Positions 11,319-20,910 are shown, counted from the first letter of the stretch. The stretch: DNA of 28,908 nucleotides from Candidatus Eiseniibacteriota bacterium (GCA_029569475.1 JAKQSZ010000008.1:1-28908); one strand, 5' to 3'. A program made the numbers and translations. The notes: a model not told the origin generated them from the sequence alone.

Positions 11319-11741
11319 GATCCCTCACAATATCACAGGCTCGCGTGGCGAATGCGCCACACGCTGTGGCGTCGGCGCCGCACCTTGGTGGAGGCCGGCC
11401 CCCTTCCCGGTGTGCGGCCGCGCGAACGGACATCGTAGCGGCAGGGCGCCGCGCGCGGGTGTTCCCATCGGCCACGCCACGAGATCGATCGGCGGCAACG
11501 GACCTAGACCCGCGCCAGCAGGACAGTTACGACCGTCACACCTTGAATCCCCGGGACGGGCGCCGGTCTCGGACACTCGCTTGTAGGTGGTGCGCGGCAT
11601 CACAGGCTCCGCGTTGGCGCGGGCATGGCATGGACAAACCGGCCGGCGAGGACTGCCTTCCACCTCGACCTTCAGCTGCCCCCGGGTGATGGGGGAACGG
11701 CCCAGCCGCGTCCGAGGCGTCAAACCAACGAGGGGACCGAC
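11319..11741. other. Divergent intergenic region (rlmN / lipoprotein)
   Basis: 423 bases. Close to rlmN is an inverted repeat GTGGCG-AATG-CGCCAC (11345-11360), a possible operator or RNA hairpin. A TATTGT box lies eight bases before the rlmN start. On the plus side no clear -35/-10 pair stands out. A 132-codon open frame on the minus strand (11325-11723) has no family features and is probably chance. Confidence 0.45.
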
Positions 11742-12671
11742 ATGATATCGAAGACACTTCGGATCGCCCGCGAAGAGGAGTTCCCGCGCCGGTCCGTTTC
11801 CCGGATCAGCCGGCCAGGGTTGTGGGGCCGGCTGGCCTTGCCCATCGTTGTGCTTTTTCTACTCTGCGGAACGGGTTGCGACGACGACACGTTCTGCTGC
11901 GGCGGCGATTGGGAGGCTCCGCAACCGCCCGCGGCGGTGTGGACCGAGACGGGCGATGGCCTCGTGACGGTCTTCTGGTCCTCGTGTCACGACGATGATC
12001 TGGCAGGCTATCGCATCTACCGCGGCTCGGAGCCGAGAGGGCGCTTCGATCGACTGGCCGCGGTGGGAGCGCACCAATCCCGGTTTCTCGACGGGAGCGC
12101 TCGTAACGGCAGGACCTACTACTACGCGGTCTCCGCTTTCGATCAAGACGGCAACGAAAGCGACCTCTCCCAGGATGTACCCGGTGACACGCCGCGGCCG
12201 GAGGGGTCCGTTCAGCTGTACAACGCCGATGCCGAGAGCAGGATGTCCGGATACGACTTCTCCGAGGACCGAGTGGTCGACTACCGCGATCTGGAAGCTG
12301 ACATCTATTTCTGGCACTCCGGCGATGCCGGGCCGTGGATGATCGCGACCGAACGCTCGGCCGAGGTCTACACCGATATCCAGGACGCCGGCTTTGTTCC
12401 CCTGGAGGTCATTGATGTCGCCCCCCGCGATGGCTGGTCGCCCCGGGGCGAAGTTCCGTTGATCCGAGGCCACAGCTACGTCGTCTGGACCTGGGACGGC
12501 CACTTCGCAAAGTTCCACGTCGTGGCTTTGGACTCGGAGCGCGTGGTGCTCGAATGGGCCTATCAACTCGATCCCGACAACGTCGAGCTGTCCGTGGATC
12601 CAGTAAGGCGTCCCGCGGGCGGCGGAGTCCGAGAACACGAGCACGGGCCGAAAAGGAGGAGCGCGTCATGA
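11742..12671 (+). CDS. Fn3-domain lipoprotein, unknown function
   Basis: 309 residues. A long basic N-terminus (about 30 residues) leads into the hydrophobic segment LALPIVVLFLLCGTGC. Cys46 is the likely lipidated residue, though the lipobox is imperfect, and it is followed by DDD, the Asp-rich start common in exported lipoproteins. Residues 62-148 form a fibronectin type III domain (VTVFWSSCHDDDLAGYRIYR, then TYYYAVSAFDQDGNES). Residues about 155-285 form a beta-rich domain I do not recognise, with paired aromatic strands (ADIYFWHS, SYVVWTWDGHFAKFHVVAL, VVLEWAYQLDPDN). The start at 11742 has GAGGGG eight bases upstream. The stop overlaps the next gene's ATG (ATGA), so the two products are probably made together and may interact at the cell surface. 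Confidence 0.75.
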   Translation: MISKTLRIAREEEFPRRSVSRISRPGLWGRLALPIVVLFLLCGTGCDDDTFCCGGDWEAPQPPAAVWTETGDGLVTVFWSSCHDDDLAGYRIYRGSEPRGRFDRLAAVGAHQSRFLDGSARNGRTYYYAVSAFDQDGNESDLSQDVPGDTPRPEGSVQLYNADAESRMSGYDFSEDRVVDYRDLEADIYFWHSGDAGPWMIATERSAEVYTDIQDAGFVPLEVIDVAPRDGWSPRGEVPLIRGHSYVVWTWDGHFAKFHVVALDSERVVLEWAYQLDPDNVELSVDPVRRPAGGGVREHEHGPKRRSAS

Positions 12672-14200
12672 AGGAGCCGCGTGAGCATCTCCCATCTCTT
12701 CGATCACTTTCTCGAGACGCGAGACGGCAGTCAACGCGCTTGCCCTGGCTCCTCGACCTGGTTCGATGTCTGCCCCTGCGATGGGCAGCGGTCGTGGCGG
12801 CGCTCTTCGTGGCCGCCGTCCTGCCGCGAGGCGCCTCTGGCCTGGAGCGTGCACCCGGCGCTTTGCACGTCGACCTCTGGTCCGATCCCGGCCCCGGCGC
12901 CGTCGTCCGCCCCGGCGATCGCGCGCGGCTGTACTTCCAGCCGAATGATGATTGTTTCGTGACCGTGGTTTCGGTCGACACCGAAGGACGTCTGCGGCTC
13001 CTCTTCCCTCCTCCGTCGGAGAGCGGATGGGTTCAGAGAGGGCGTGTGCGGCGGCTTCCGGCGGGAGCGTCCGGTCACGATCTGCTCTTCGCCGGTCCCC
13101 CGGGAATCGAGTACGTCTACGCCATCGCCTCCCCGAGGCCGATGCGCCCGCATTTCCCGGTGTGGTTCGCCTGTGACAACTCCCCGGCCTGGGTGGACTA
13201 CGAGGACTTCCATGACGAGGACCCGTACGAGACCGGCTGGATCATGGGCGATCCGTTCCTGCACATGCGCACCTTCGCCCGGCATCTGCTGGTCGATGTC
13301 CCTTACGAAGCTACGTCGATGGCCTATATCCACTTCTACCTGGGCCGCACGGTGAGCTACCCCCGCTATGTCTGCGGTGATTGCCACGCGCGCGGAGTCG
13401 ATCCGTACGGCGCGACCTGCGCCGCGGTCACCATGCGGGTCGGCGACATCCCTTGCACGGGGTGGATCGACTTTCGCATTGTCTTCGTGCCCCGCTTCAC
13501 CTATGTGGTGCGCCGGGAGTGGCGCCCTCGTGGATGGTGCGGCACGCGCTGGGATGGTCCCGATGGCCGCTGGGTGTGGTCCTCCTCGGACGGTCGAAAG
13601 CGCATGAGGGAATGCTTCCACCCGAGGGAGCGCTCATCGGAGCGGGACGACTGGACCGACCGGCGAGAGAACGGGAAGAAAGGAGGAGGGAAGCCGGGAG
13701 TCCGCCATGCGGACAACCAGGGTCCTGGCCGGGGAGGCTGGGGCCGGGTAGCCGACGACTCCGAGTTTCGTTTGGGAGATCTCCCGGGATCGACCGGGGG
13801 CGGCGGGAGGAACGCGTCCGCCAGGGGCGGTGTAGAGAAGCCGGAGAGAACCGGGTCCCGGACCGACGACCTTCGGGCGGAAGACGTCGGCGGGAAGCCG
13901 GCAGGGCGACGCGAGGCCGTTCGCCCGGTGGAAACCAACCGCCCGGAACCTGCCCGAGCCGCCCGGCCGCCGGGACGGAGCTCAAACGACGGCAGCCGGG
14001 AAGTTGCTCAGCCGCCACAGCGGGGCCGAAACGGCGACAGCCGGGGAGAGGTTCGGCCGTCGCGGGAGAGCGACCAGGAAAACCGCCGGGAAGTCGACCG
14101 GCAGCGGGGTAGGGAAAGCCGGGACAAGGGCGGTTCCCACCCGCGGGAGCAGGAAAACCGGGACACCCGCAAATCGGAGTCCGGGCGCCGCCCGCGTTGA
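12668..14200 (+). CDS. Exported DUF4384-like protein with long disordered tail
   Basis: 510 residues. The signal-anchor stretch is WAAVVAALFVAAVLPRGASG (39-58). Residues about 66-157 resemble DUF4384: PGDRARLYFQPNDDCFVTVV, then DTEGRLRLLFP, ending in IEYVYAIAS. A second conserved-looking region (165-295) is rich in aromatic residues and cysteine, with one CGDCH motif at 236-240 and further cysteines at 251, 263 and 291. The last about 180 residues are almost entirely Arg, Gly, Glu, Ser, Pro and Asp, with loose repeats such as GDSRGEVRPSRES, and must be disordered. The start ATG has AAAAGGAGG upstream and overlaps the lipoprotein stop. DUF4384 occurs in secreted or surface proteins; its activity is unknown. 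The tail's charge would suit binding to polyanions, which is inference. Confidence 0.7.
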   Translation: MKEPREHLPSLRSLSRDARRQSTRLPWLLDLVRCLPLRWAAVVAALFVAAVLPRGASGLERAPGALHVDLWSDPGPGAVVRPGDRARLYFQPNDDCFVTVVSVDTEGRLRLLFPPPSESGWVQRGRVRRLPAGASGHDLLFAGPPGIEYVYAIASPRPMRPHFPVWFACDNSPAWVDYEDFHDEDPYETGWIMGDPFLHMRTFARHLLVDVPYEATSMAYIHFYLGRTVSYPRYVCGDCHARGVDPYGATCAAVTMRVGDIPCTGWIDFRIVFVPRFTYVVRREWRPRGWCGTRWDGPDGRWVWSSSDGRKRMRECFHPRERSSERDDWTDRRENGKKGGGKPGVRHADNQGPGRGGWGRVADDSEFRLGDLPGSTGGGGRNASARGGVEKPERTGSRTDDLRAEDVGGKPAGRREAVRPVETNRPEPARAARPPGRSSNDGSREVAQPPQRGRNGDSRGEVRPSRESDQENRREVDRQRGRESRDKGGSHPREQENRDTRKSESGRRPR

Positions 14201-14315
14201 CCGGCGCTCGGATCCGGACCTAAGATGACGTCGGCTTCGCCGAGGGCGAGGCACGATGTCCAGCGGTGGCAGCCGTCGACAGACTCCTGCCGCCGCGCCG
14301 CGTGGAGGAGGCACG

Positions 14316-15245
14316 ATGCAGTCAGTTACACCCGGGAGTGTCCGGGCTGTGATGTTCGTTCTGGGTTTCCTGTACGCGGCGGCGCCGGGTCTGGCGCCTT
14401 CCGCCGAGGCATCCACCGGTCTCTCTTTCCTGAAGATGGGCGCCGGCGCCCGGGCGATGGCCTTGGGAGGAGCAGTCGTCTCCAACGTGGATGACGCTTC
14501 CGCCGTCTACTGGAATCCGGCGGCATTGGCCCAGCTGTCCGGGATGCACGCCGAACTCATGCACAATGAGAGCTTCCAGGACGTGCGCTACGAGTTCGCG
14601 TCGGTGACGCGGAGGCTCAATGATCGCCATGCGGTCGGACTGGCGTTCAACGGCGTTTGGATGGATCAACTGCGCGGCTACGATGAGACGGGGCGGTTTG
14701 AGGGAGACTTCGGCTACTACGGACTTGCGGTGGAGGCGGCCTATGGGCTGGCCGTGATGGAGCGGATCTCCGTCGGCGTGCTGGCGTCCTATCTCCAGGA
14801 GGGCATGGACGTCTTCTCCACCAGCGGCATGGCCCTGGGCTTCGGCCTCCAGGCCCGTGAGATCGTCCGCGGACTCCACGCTGGGGTCGCGGTTCGCAAC
14901 CTTGGTGGCTCCATGGAGTACGAACGGGAGAGCTTCGACTTGCCCCTGACCGTTCAGGGAGGCGCGACCTATGTCTTGCCGGTCCGCGCCCTGGATGGCC
15001 GGTTCCTCGTCTCGGCGGAAGCGCGCAAGATCCGGGACGAGGACGCCAACCTGCTCTTCGGGGCCGAATACCGGTACCGGGAGAACGCCCGGTTGCAGAC
15101 CGGTTACCGCAGCGGCCTGGACACACAGGATGTGACGTTCGGTTTCGCGGTCGGCAACCATCGGTTCCAGGGTCAGTACGCGTTGGTGCCCTTTTCCGAG
15201 AACCTGGGCGAGCAGCACACCTTCTCCGTTTCCGCACACTGGTAG
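14316..15245 (+). CDS. PorV/PorQ-family outer-membrane beta-barrel protein
   Basis: 309 residues. A signal peptide (about 1-32, ending APSAEA) is followed by the family's N-terminal hallmark: TGLSFLKMGAGARAMALGGA, then VDDASAVYWNPAAL. This is the OmpP1/FadL-like fold of the UPF0164/PorV group. Alternating strands run to a C-terminal HTFSVSAHW that ends in an aromatic residue, as barrel proteins do. PorV itself shuttles cargo in type IX secretion; many FCB-group genomes carry several paralogues of unknown role, so secretion is not proved. GGAGGAGG lies just before the ATG at 14316. It follows the lipoprotein and DUF4384-like genes on the same strand after 115 bases and probably belongs to the same surface-structure cluster. 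Confidence 0.85.
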   Translation: MQSVTPGSVRAVMFVLGFLYAAAPGLAPSAEASTGLSFLKMGAGARAMALGGAVVSNVDDASAVYWNPAALAQLSGMHAELMHNESFQDVRYEFASVTRRLNDRHAVGLAFNGVWMDQLRGYDETGRFEGDFGYYGLAVEAAYGLAVMERISVGVLASYLQEGMDVFSTSGMALGFGLQAREIVRGLHAGVAVRNLGGSMEYERESFDLPLTVQGGATYVLPVRALDGRFLVSAEARKIRDEDANLLFGAEYRYRENARLQTGYRSGLDTQDVTFGFAVGNHRFQGQYALVPFSENLGEQHTFSVSAHW

Positions 15246-15259
15246 ACCGCGGCCCGGCG

Positions 15260-15288
15260 GCTCAGGCGGCACCGCTACGCCGCTGAGC
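15260..15288. terminator. Hairpin between convergent genes
   Basis: GCTCAGGCGGC pairs with GCCGCTGAGC (one bulged base) around an eight-base loop, in the 66-base gap where the PorV-like gene (plus) and lpxH (minus) converge. There is no T-run on either side, so it is at best an atypical or Rho-assisted terminator. Confidence 0.3.
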
Positions 15289-15311
15289 GGTCACCGCCAC
15301 GCTGGACGCCG

Positions 15312-16133
15312 TCAGCGCCCGCCGGATCGACGTCGTCTCCGGGGGGCAAGGGGAGCGGGCGGGAACGCCTCCGCCTGGATCACGTTGCTCCCCGCGTGGT
15401 CGAACCTCCGCAACGAGAATTCCCCATCGAAGACGACAAAGGTCCGATTCTCGATCCAGTCTCCGATGATGAGAAAGTCCTGTTTGTTCTCCCGGTAGTG
15501 GCAGGGCTCGTGCACATGCCCCATCACCATCGCGGTGATATCCGCTCCCAGACGGGGACGCGCCACGTCGCGGACGACTTTGGGGAGCAGGATGTCGCGA
15601 GGTTCCGAGTGCTTGCGGCTCTCCGCCGACATCGCTTGCGCGAAGGGGATGCCGAGATCGGGGTGCAAAGCCCGGTAGAGCGCGATCGACAAGGGATGGC
15701 GCAGGATCTTCTTGAGGATCTTGTAGCCGGTGTCCCCCGGGCCGAGCCCGTCCCCGTGCGCCAGTTGGACCACGCGACCCTCCAGCCGGGCCAGGATCGG
15801 GCGATCGAACGCGCGCACGCCGACCTCACGCTCCAGGTAGCTTCCCGCCCAGAAGTCATGGTTGCCGCCGAGATAGAAGACGGGGACCCCGTCGTGGACG
15901 AGCGAGGCGAGGGCGTGCAACGTCGCAAAGGCGAATTTCGGCACCGCGTGCCGGTATTCAAACCAGAAGTCGAAGAGGTCGCCGAGGACAAACACGCCCC
16001 GGGCATTCCGCCCTTCCTCGCGCAACAGGCTTACCAGGTCCTGCTCCCGGCCGGGCGTGCCCACGGGTATACCGAGGTGGGCATCGGAAACGAACAGGAA
16101 GGGGCCCTGGGGGAGTTCGACGTCGATCTGCAT
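15312..16133 (-). CDS. lpxH: UDP-2,3-diacylglucosamine diphosphatase (LpxH-like metallophosphoesterase)
   Basis: 273 residues. Calcineurin-type metal motifs appear in order: DAHLG (Asp17, His19), GDLFDFW (Asp52), GGNHDFW (Asn91, His92), HGDG (His127) and GHVHEP (His206, His208). LpxH cleaves UDP-diacylglucosamine to lipid X in lipid A synthesis at the inner membrane face, so the organism probably makes lipid A. The GNHDFW-x-YLE form and the EPRDI and IIGDWIEN motifs resemble Bacteroidetes-type LpxH rather than the E. coli GNRDF form. The ATG at 16133 gives the normal family length but has no ribosome site; a TATACT box lies six bases before it. An in-frame ATG at 16367 with GGAGGG upstream would add 78 Ala/Gly/Val-rich residues. 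Confidence 0.85.
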   Translation of the reverse strand: MQIDVELPQGPFLFVSDAHLGIPVGTPGREQDLVSLLREEGRNARGVFVLGDLFDFWFEYRHAVPKFAFATLHALASLVHDGVPVFYLGGNHDFWAGSYLEREVGVRAFDRPILARLEGRVVQLAHGDGLGPGDTGYKILKKILRHPLSIALYRALHPDLGIPFAQAMSAESRKHSEPRDILLPKVVRDVARPRLGADITAMVMGHVHEPCHYRENKQDFLIIGDWIENRTFVVFDGEFSLRRFDHAGSNVIQAEAFPPAPLAPRRRRRSGGR

Positions 16134-16139
16134 GGATGC

Positions 16140-16145
16140 AGTATA
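16140..16145 (-). promoter_or_regulatory. TATACT box six bases before the lpxH start
   Basis: Minus-strand TATACT, five of six matches to the -10 consensus, is followed by GCATCC and then the ATG. Transcription would begin at the start codon itself (leaderless). No -35 is obvious. Confidence 0.4.
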
Positions 16146-16194
16146 CCGGCGAGCCCCCGGGAGCGCCCGGGTTTGCGCGTGCCGGCGGACCCAG

Positions 16195-16370
16195 GGCTCC
16201 CCCGCCGCTCCCGCCACCCCGACAGCTGCGCCCGCCACTCCAACCGCGCCCGCACCCGCCACTCCGACACCTGCGTCCGCCACTCCCTCCGCCGCGACCG
16301 CCACTCCCACCGCCGAGCCCGCCACCGCCCTGGCCGCGTCCGCCATGGCCACCGCCGCGCGCGCCATTCT
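16195..16370. repeat. Degenerate CGCCACTCC-rich intergenic repeat
   Basis: Around ten imperfect copies of a 12-15 base unit centred on CGCCACTCC or CGCCACCGC, between lpxH and htrA. On the plus strand it reads as Ala/Pro/Thr (PATPT-like), on the minus strand as Ala/Gly/Val (VGVAGAA-like). Both readings are open. Confidence 0.65.
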
Positions 16371-16542
16371 TGCTCTTTCCCTCCGGTTTTCGCTCACAAA
16401 TTCCCGGCGGATTGCGGCTAGTATCGAGGGCTGGCGACGGCGATCCGTCCGCCGGCACAGGCGGCCGGCGCGGGTCCCGTGCATCGAGGCCCAGCCTGCA
16501 TTCGCCGCGGGTTCTCGCCGGAGAGGAGGGGAAGTGCCCCCA

Positions 16543-18162
<1,620 letters not shown>

Positions 18163-18165
18163 TCC

Positions 18166-19449
18166 ATGCGGGCGCAGGTGTCGATCCGTATGCTCCTGGG
18201 GCTACTCCTGCTCGTCTCCTCGGTCCTTGCGGCCGGCGAGGCGCCGGCTGCCCGGTCGAAAAAGGCGCGCCCGCCCGCCCTCGAACTGACCGCCGTTCGC
18301 CTGGGGGGCGAAGAGGGTCGCACGCGCCTGGTCTTTGACATCAAGGGCTCCAGTTGCCGGCCCACCTTGTCCAGGCAGCCGGCCACCGAGATCACGGTCG
18401 TGCTTCCCGGGGTCGAGGCGGGTTCGGGGCTGAGTCTGCCCCGGGGCCGGGCGATCGAGAGCATCGAACTCGTTCGAAATGGCAAGGACACGCAGGCGCG
18501 CCTTCGCTGCGCCACCCCTTGCGAGGCGCAAGCCTTCACGATCCCGCCGGGCGCGGGAAAGCCACTGCGGGTGGTGGTGGACCTGACGCCGGTCGCCCAG
18601 GCAGCGAAGCCCCCCGGCGCGCCGGCCGCTGATCCGGCGAAGTCCGCGAGCGATCCAGTGCCGGTCAAGGGCGTGGCGGAAACGAGAGGCCAGGCTGAGC
18701 CGAAAGGCCAGACGCCGGCGAAGAAGCCGGCGCCCGCGAGCGCGGACCACACGCGCATCGTCGTGATCGACGCTGGGCACGGGGGACGGGATCCGGGTAC
18801 CGTCGCCAAGGGAGTTCGCGAGAAGGAGATCTGCCTGGAGGTCGCCCAACTCATGGCCAAGGCGATCAACAAGACCCCTGGCTTCAAGGCCGTTCTCACG
18901 CGGGACAAGGACACGTTCATTCCCCTTCGAGATCGCATGCGGTTCGCCGAGAAGCAGAACGCCGACCTCTTCCTCAGCCTGCACGTGAACTCGGCCCCCA
19001 GCCGCAAGGCGCAAGGGGTGGAGGTCTTCTACCTTTCGCTGGGCGCCGCCTCGGACGAAGCCAGCCGGGAACTCGCGCGTCTGGAGAACGAGGCGGACCC
19101 CACCTACGTGGTGGAAGAGGACGAGGGATTGAAGAAGCTGCCGTTCATGCTGGATCTGCGCCAGTCCGACACCCTGCTCCGCAGCAGCCATGCGGCCGAA
19201 GTCGTCCTGAATGTCCTGACCGATGAGAAGCTCGCACCGGCGCGGGGGGTGAAGCAGGCAGGATTCGCCGTGCTCAAGTCGTACCAGGTCCCCTCGGTTC
19301 TCGTGGAACTCGGTTTCCTCTCCAGCGCGGCGGACCGGGAGAAGCTCAAGACCCAGAAGCACCGACAGGCGTTGGCCGCGGCGCTGGCTCGGGGCGTAAC
19401 CCGCTACTTCGAGAAGTTCGCGCCGCAGCGCCCGATCGCCTCCTCCTGA
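18166..19449 (+). CDS. N-acetylmuramoyl-L-alanine amidase (AMIN + Amidase_3)
   Basis: 427 residues. Signal peptide (1-23). An AMIN-type domain (about 38-142; LELTAVRLGGEEGRTRLVFD, then LRVVVDLTP) normally targets the enzyme to septal murein or an outer-membrane machine. An Ala/Pro/Lys linker leads to a zinc amidase domain (195-420): His205 in DAGHGGRDPG, Glu219 in REKE, His273 in SLHVNS and catalytic Glu381 in VELGFLS. It cleaves the amide bond between MurNAc and the stem peptide, as AmiA/B/C do in daughter-cell separation. GGGAGGG lies nine bases before the ATG. It starts three bases after htrA and shares its transcript. No EnvC/NlpD activator gene is in the window. Confidence 0.94.
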   Translation: MRAQVSIRMLLGLLLLVSSVLAAGEAPAARSKKARPPALELTAVRLGGEEGRTRLVFDIKGSSCRPTLSRQPATEITVVLPGVEAGSGLSLPRGRAIESIELVRNGKDTQARLRCATPCEAQAFTIPPGAGKPLRVVVDLTPVAQAAKPPGAPAADPAKSASDPVPVKGVAETRGQAEPKGQTPAKKPAPASADHTRIVVIDAGHGGRDPGTVAKGVREKEICLEVAQLMAKAINKTPGFKAVLTRDKDTFIPLRDRMRFAEKQNADLFLSLHVNSAPSRKAQGVEVFYLSLGAASDEASRELARLENEADPTYVVEEDEGLKKLPFMLDLRQSDTLLRSSHAAEVVLNVLTDEKLAPARGVKQAGFAVLKSYQVPSVLVELGFLSSAADREKLKTQKHRQALAAALARGVTRYFEKFAPQRPIASS

Positions 19450-19516
19450 GAAACCGCGCCTTCAAGAATGCCCCGGTTGCCGCCGATGACAGGGACAACC
19501 CATGGAGGCGCCGCGG

Positions 19517-19912
19517 ATGCCGAGCATTGACCCGCCTTGTGACGAAGGACTTGACCAGGAGATTCTAGGGATCTACGCGACGACCGTGCGAAGCGCGGTG
19601 CGTTGCCTGGAGGAGCATCTCGCCGGACTGCGGGCCGGCGACCGGCGGGGAGCCAGCCAGGCCGCCCTGCGCCTTGTCCACAACCTGCGCGGATCCTCCG
19701 CGCAGCTTGGCTTCAAGGAAACGGCCGAGGTCGCGGGCCGCATGGAGGCGCTGGTGGAGCGCATCGGGCGCGCGGGCGGCAACGAGCCCGATTTCCAGGC
19801 CCTGGCCGCAGGCATCGCGTACCTCGGGAGCGCCCTGCCGAGCCGGGGCGGGCGTGTCTGCGCCACAGACTCGCGCGAGGTCTGCCGGTTGCTGGATGGA
19901 CGCCTGCCGTGA
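19517..19912 (+). CDS. Hpt-domain phosphotransfer protein
   Basis: 131 residues, essentially one four-helix Hpt domain. The phospho-accepting histidine is His55 in LVHNLRGSSAQLGF, matching the HxLKGSS(A/G)xLG family pattern, followed by the conserved helix EVAGRMEALVERI. Hpt proteins pass phosphate between receiver domains or from a kinase to a regulator. No kinase or receiver gene lies beside it, so its partners are encoded elsewhere. I preferred the ATG at 19517 because GGAGG sits eight bases upstream; an in-frame ATG at 19502 would add five residues. The stop overlaps the HDOD gene's GTG start (GTGA), so it is coupled to that gene and the motor genes. Confidence 0.8.
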   Translation: MPSIDPPCDEGLDQEILGIYATTVRSAVRCLEEHLAGLRAGDRRGASQAALRLVHNLRGSSAQLGFKETAEVAGRMEALVERIGRAGGNEPDFQALAAGIAYLGSALPSRGGRVCATDSREVCRLLDGRLP

Positions 19913-20910
19913 CGCAGGCAGGATCGGGAGTGATCCCCGGCGGCCTCGCGGGTCCGCCGACGCGAGACGTGTCCGCCCTCGGGCCGTCCGTGGGACTCCG
20001 CTTCGCCTCGGTCCTTGACGGGATCTCCCGCTTGCCGACGCTTCCCGAGGTCATCGTCCAGATTCTCCCGCTCGTCGATGATCCCGCGGTCTCTGCTGAC
20101 GATCTGGCGGAGAAGATCGGTCAGGATCTCTCGCTGACCTCATCGATCATGCGCCTGGTCAACTCTCCGTTCTGCGGGCTGTCGCGCAGGGTCGCGACCA
20201 TCCGCGACGCCGTGATCCTCCTGGGCTCTCGGACGGTTCGCAATCTGGCGTTCTCGACTGCGTTGGTCCGGACTTTCGCGACGGGACCGCGCGAGCTGGC
20301 TTTCCGTCACGCTGACCTCTGGCGCCACGCGGCCACCTGCGCCTGGGCCACCCGCTTTCTGGCGCAGCAACTGCGCAACGCCGAGCCCGAGGAGGGCTTC
20401 CTGGCCGGTCTCATCCATGACCTCGGCTTCGTGGTCTTGGACCAGTACTTCCAGGAGGACTTCCGCCGGATCGCCAGGCTGATCGAGGCGGGGACGCCTC
20501 TCGCGGAGGCAGAGCGCGAAGTCCTGGGGTTCGACCACGGGGCGGTTGGCGCCGCGTTGTTGGAGCGCTGGGACTTCCCGACGGTGATTGTGGACGCGGT
20601 AGCCACCCATGAAGCGCCCCGGGGGAGGGGGGAATGGCTTCCGGTCCTGGTGCACGCGGCGCATCTGCTCACCTCTGAGTCCACCGAGGAAGCACGCTGG
20701 AGTCGAATCTGGGAAGCCCGTCCGGTACCGCCGAGTTCGCCGGATGAGGTCGAGGCGCTGGATACGATGGCTTCTCAGGAAGAGCCACGTCCGATGGATG
20801 CGCTGGAGATCGATGCCGTGACCTGGCGGCGGCTGCGCGATGGCTTCGAGCGGGAGTGGGACAGGACCCGAGCTTTCCACGCCCTGCTCTCCGGAGGAAG
20901 GGACGCGTGA
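19909..20910 (+). CDS. HDOD-domain signalling protein
   Basis: 333 residues. An N-terminal 30-residue variable stretch is followed by the HDOD domain (about 35-240): RLPTLPEVIVQILPLVDDP, SIMRLVNSPFCGLSRRVATI, AVILLGSRTVRNLA, and a histidine set LWRH (140), GLIHDLG (His170, Asp171), DHGAVGAALLERW (210) and THEAP (234). HDOD is a helical domain related to HD phosphohydrolases, used as a scaffold in signalling and motility control. The HD pair is intact here, though most HDOD proteins are thought to be non-catalytic. The start codon is GTG at 19909, overlapping the Hpt stop. The stop (TGA) overlaps the motA ATG (TGATG). The position between an Hpt gene and motAB suggests a role in motor or motility regulation. 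Confidence 0.88.
   Translation: MTQAGSGVIPGGLAGPPTRDVSALGPSVGLRFASVLDGISRLPTLPEVIVQILPLVDDPAVSADDLAEKIGQDLSLTSSIMRLVNSPFCGLSRRVATIRDAVILLGSRTVRNLAFSTALVRTFATGPRELAFRHADLWRHAATCAWATRFLAQQLRNAEPEEGFLAGLIHDLGFVVLDQYFQEDFRRIARLIEAGTPLAEAEREVLGFDHGAVGAALLERWDFPTVIVDAVATHEAPRGRGEWLPVLVHAAHLLTSESTEEARWSRIWEARPVPPSSPDEVEALDTMASQEEPRPMDALEIDAVTWRRLRDGFEREWDRTRAFHALLSGGRDA

Larger units (their letters stand above)
16134..16542. other. Divergent intergenic region lpxH / htrA
   Basis: 409 bases. The half next to lpxH (about 16195-16370) is a degenerate repeat rich in CGCCACTCC. The half next to htrA has a short AT-richer patch and a TAGTAT box (16419-16424) that could be the -10 of an htrA promoter, though no clear -35 fits. 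Frames stay open on both strands through the repeat, which can mislead gene callers. Confidence 0.5.

Noticed and set aside
11325..11723. 132-codon minus-strand open frame upstream of rlmN
   Set aside because: No motif, no ribosome site, and it overlaps the likely promoter region of rlmN.
18202..19362. 386-codon minus-strand frame opposite the amidase gene
   Set aside because: Complement of a clearly identified amidase; no independent features.
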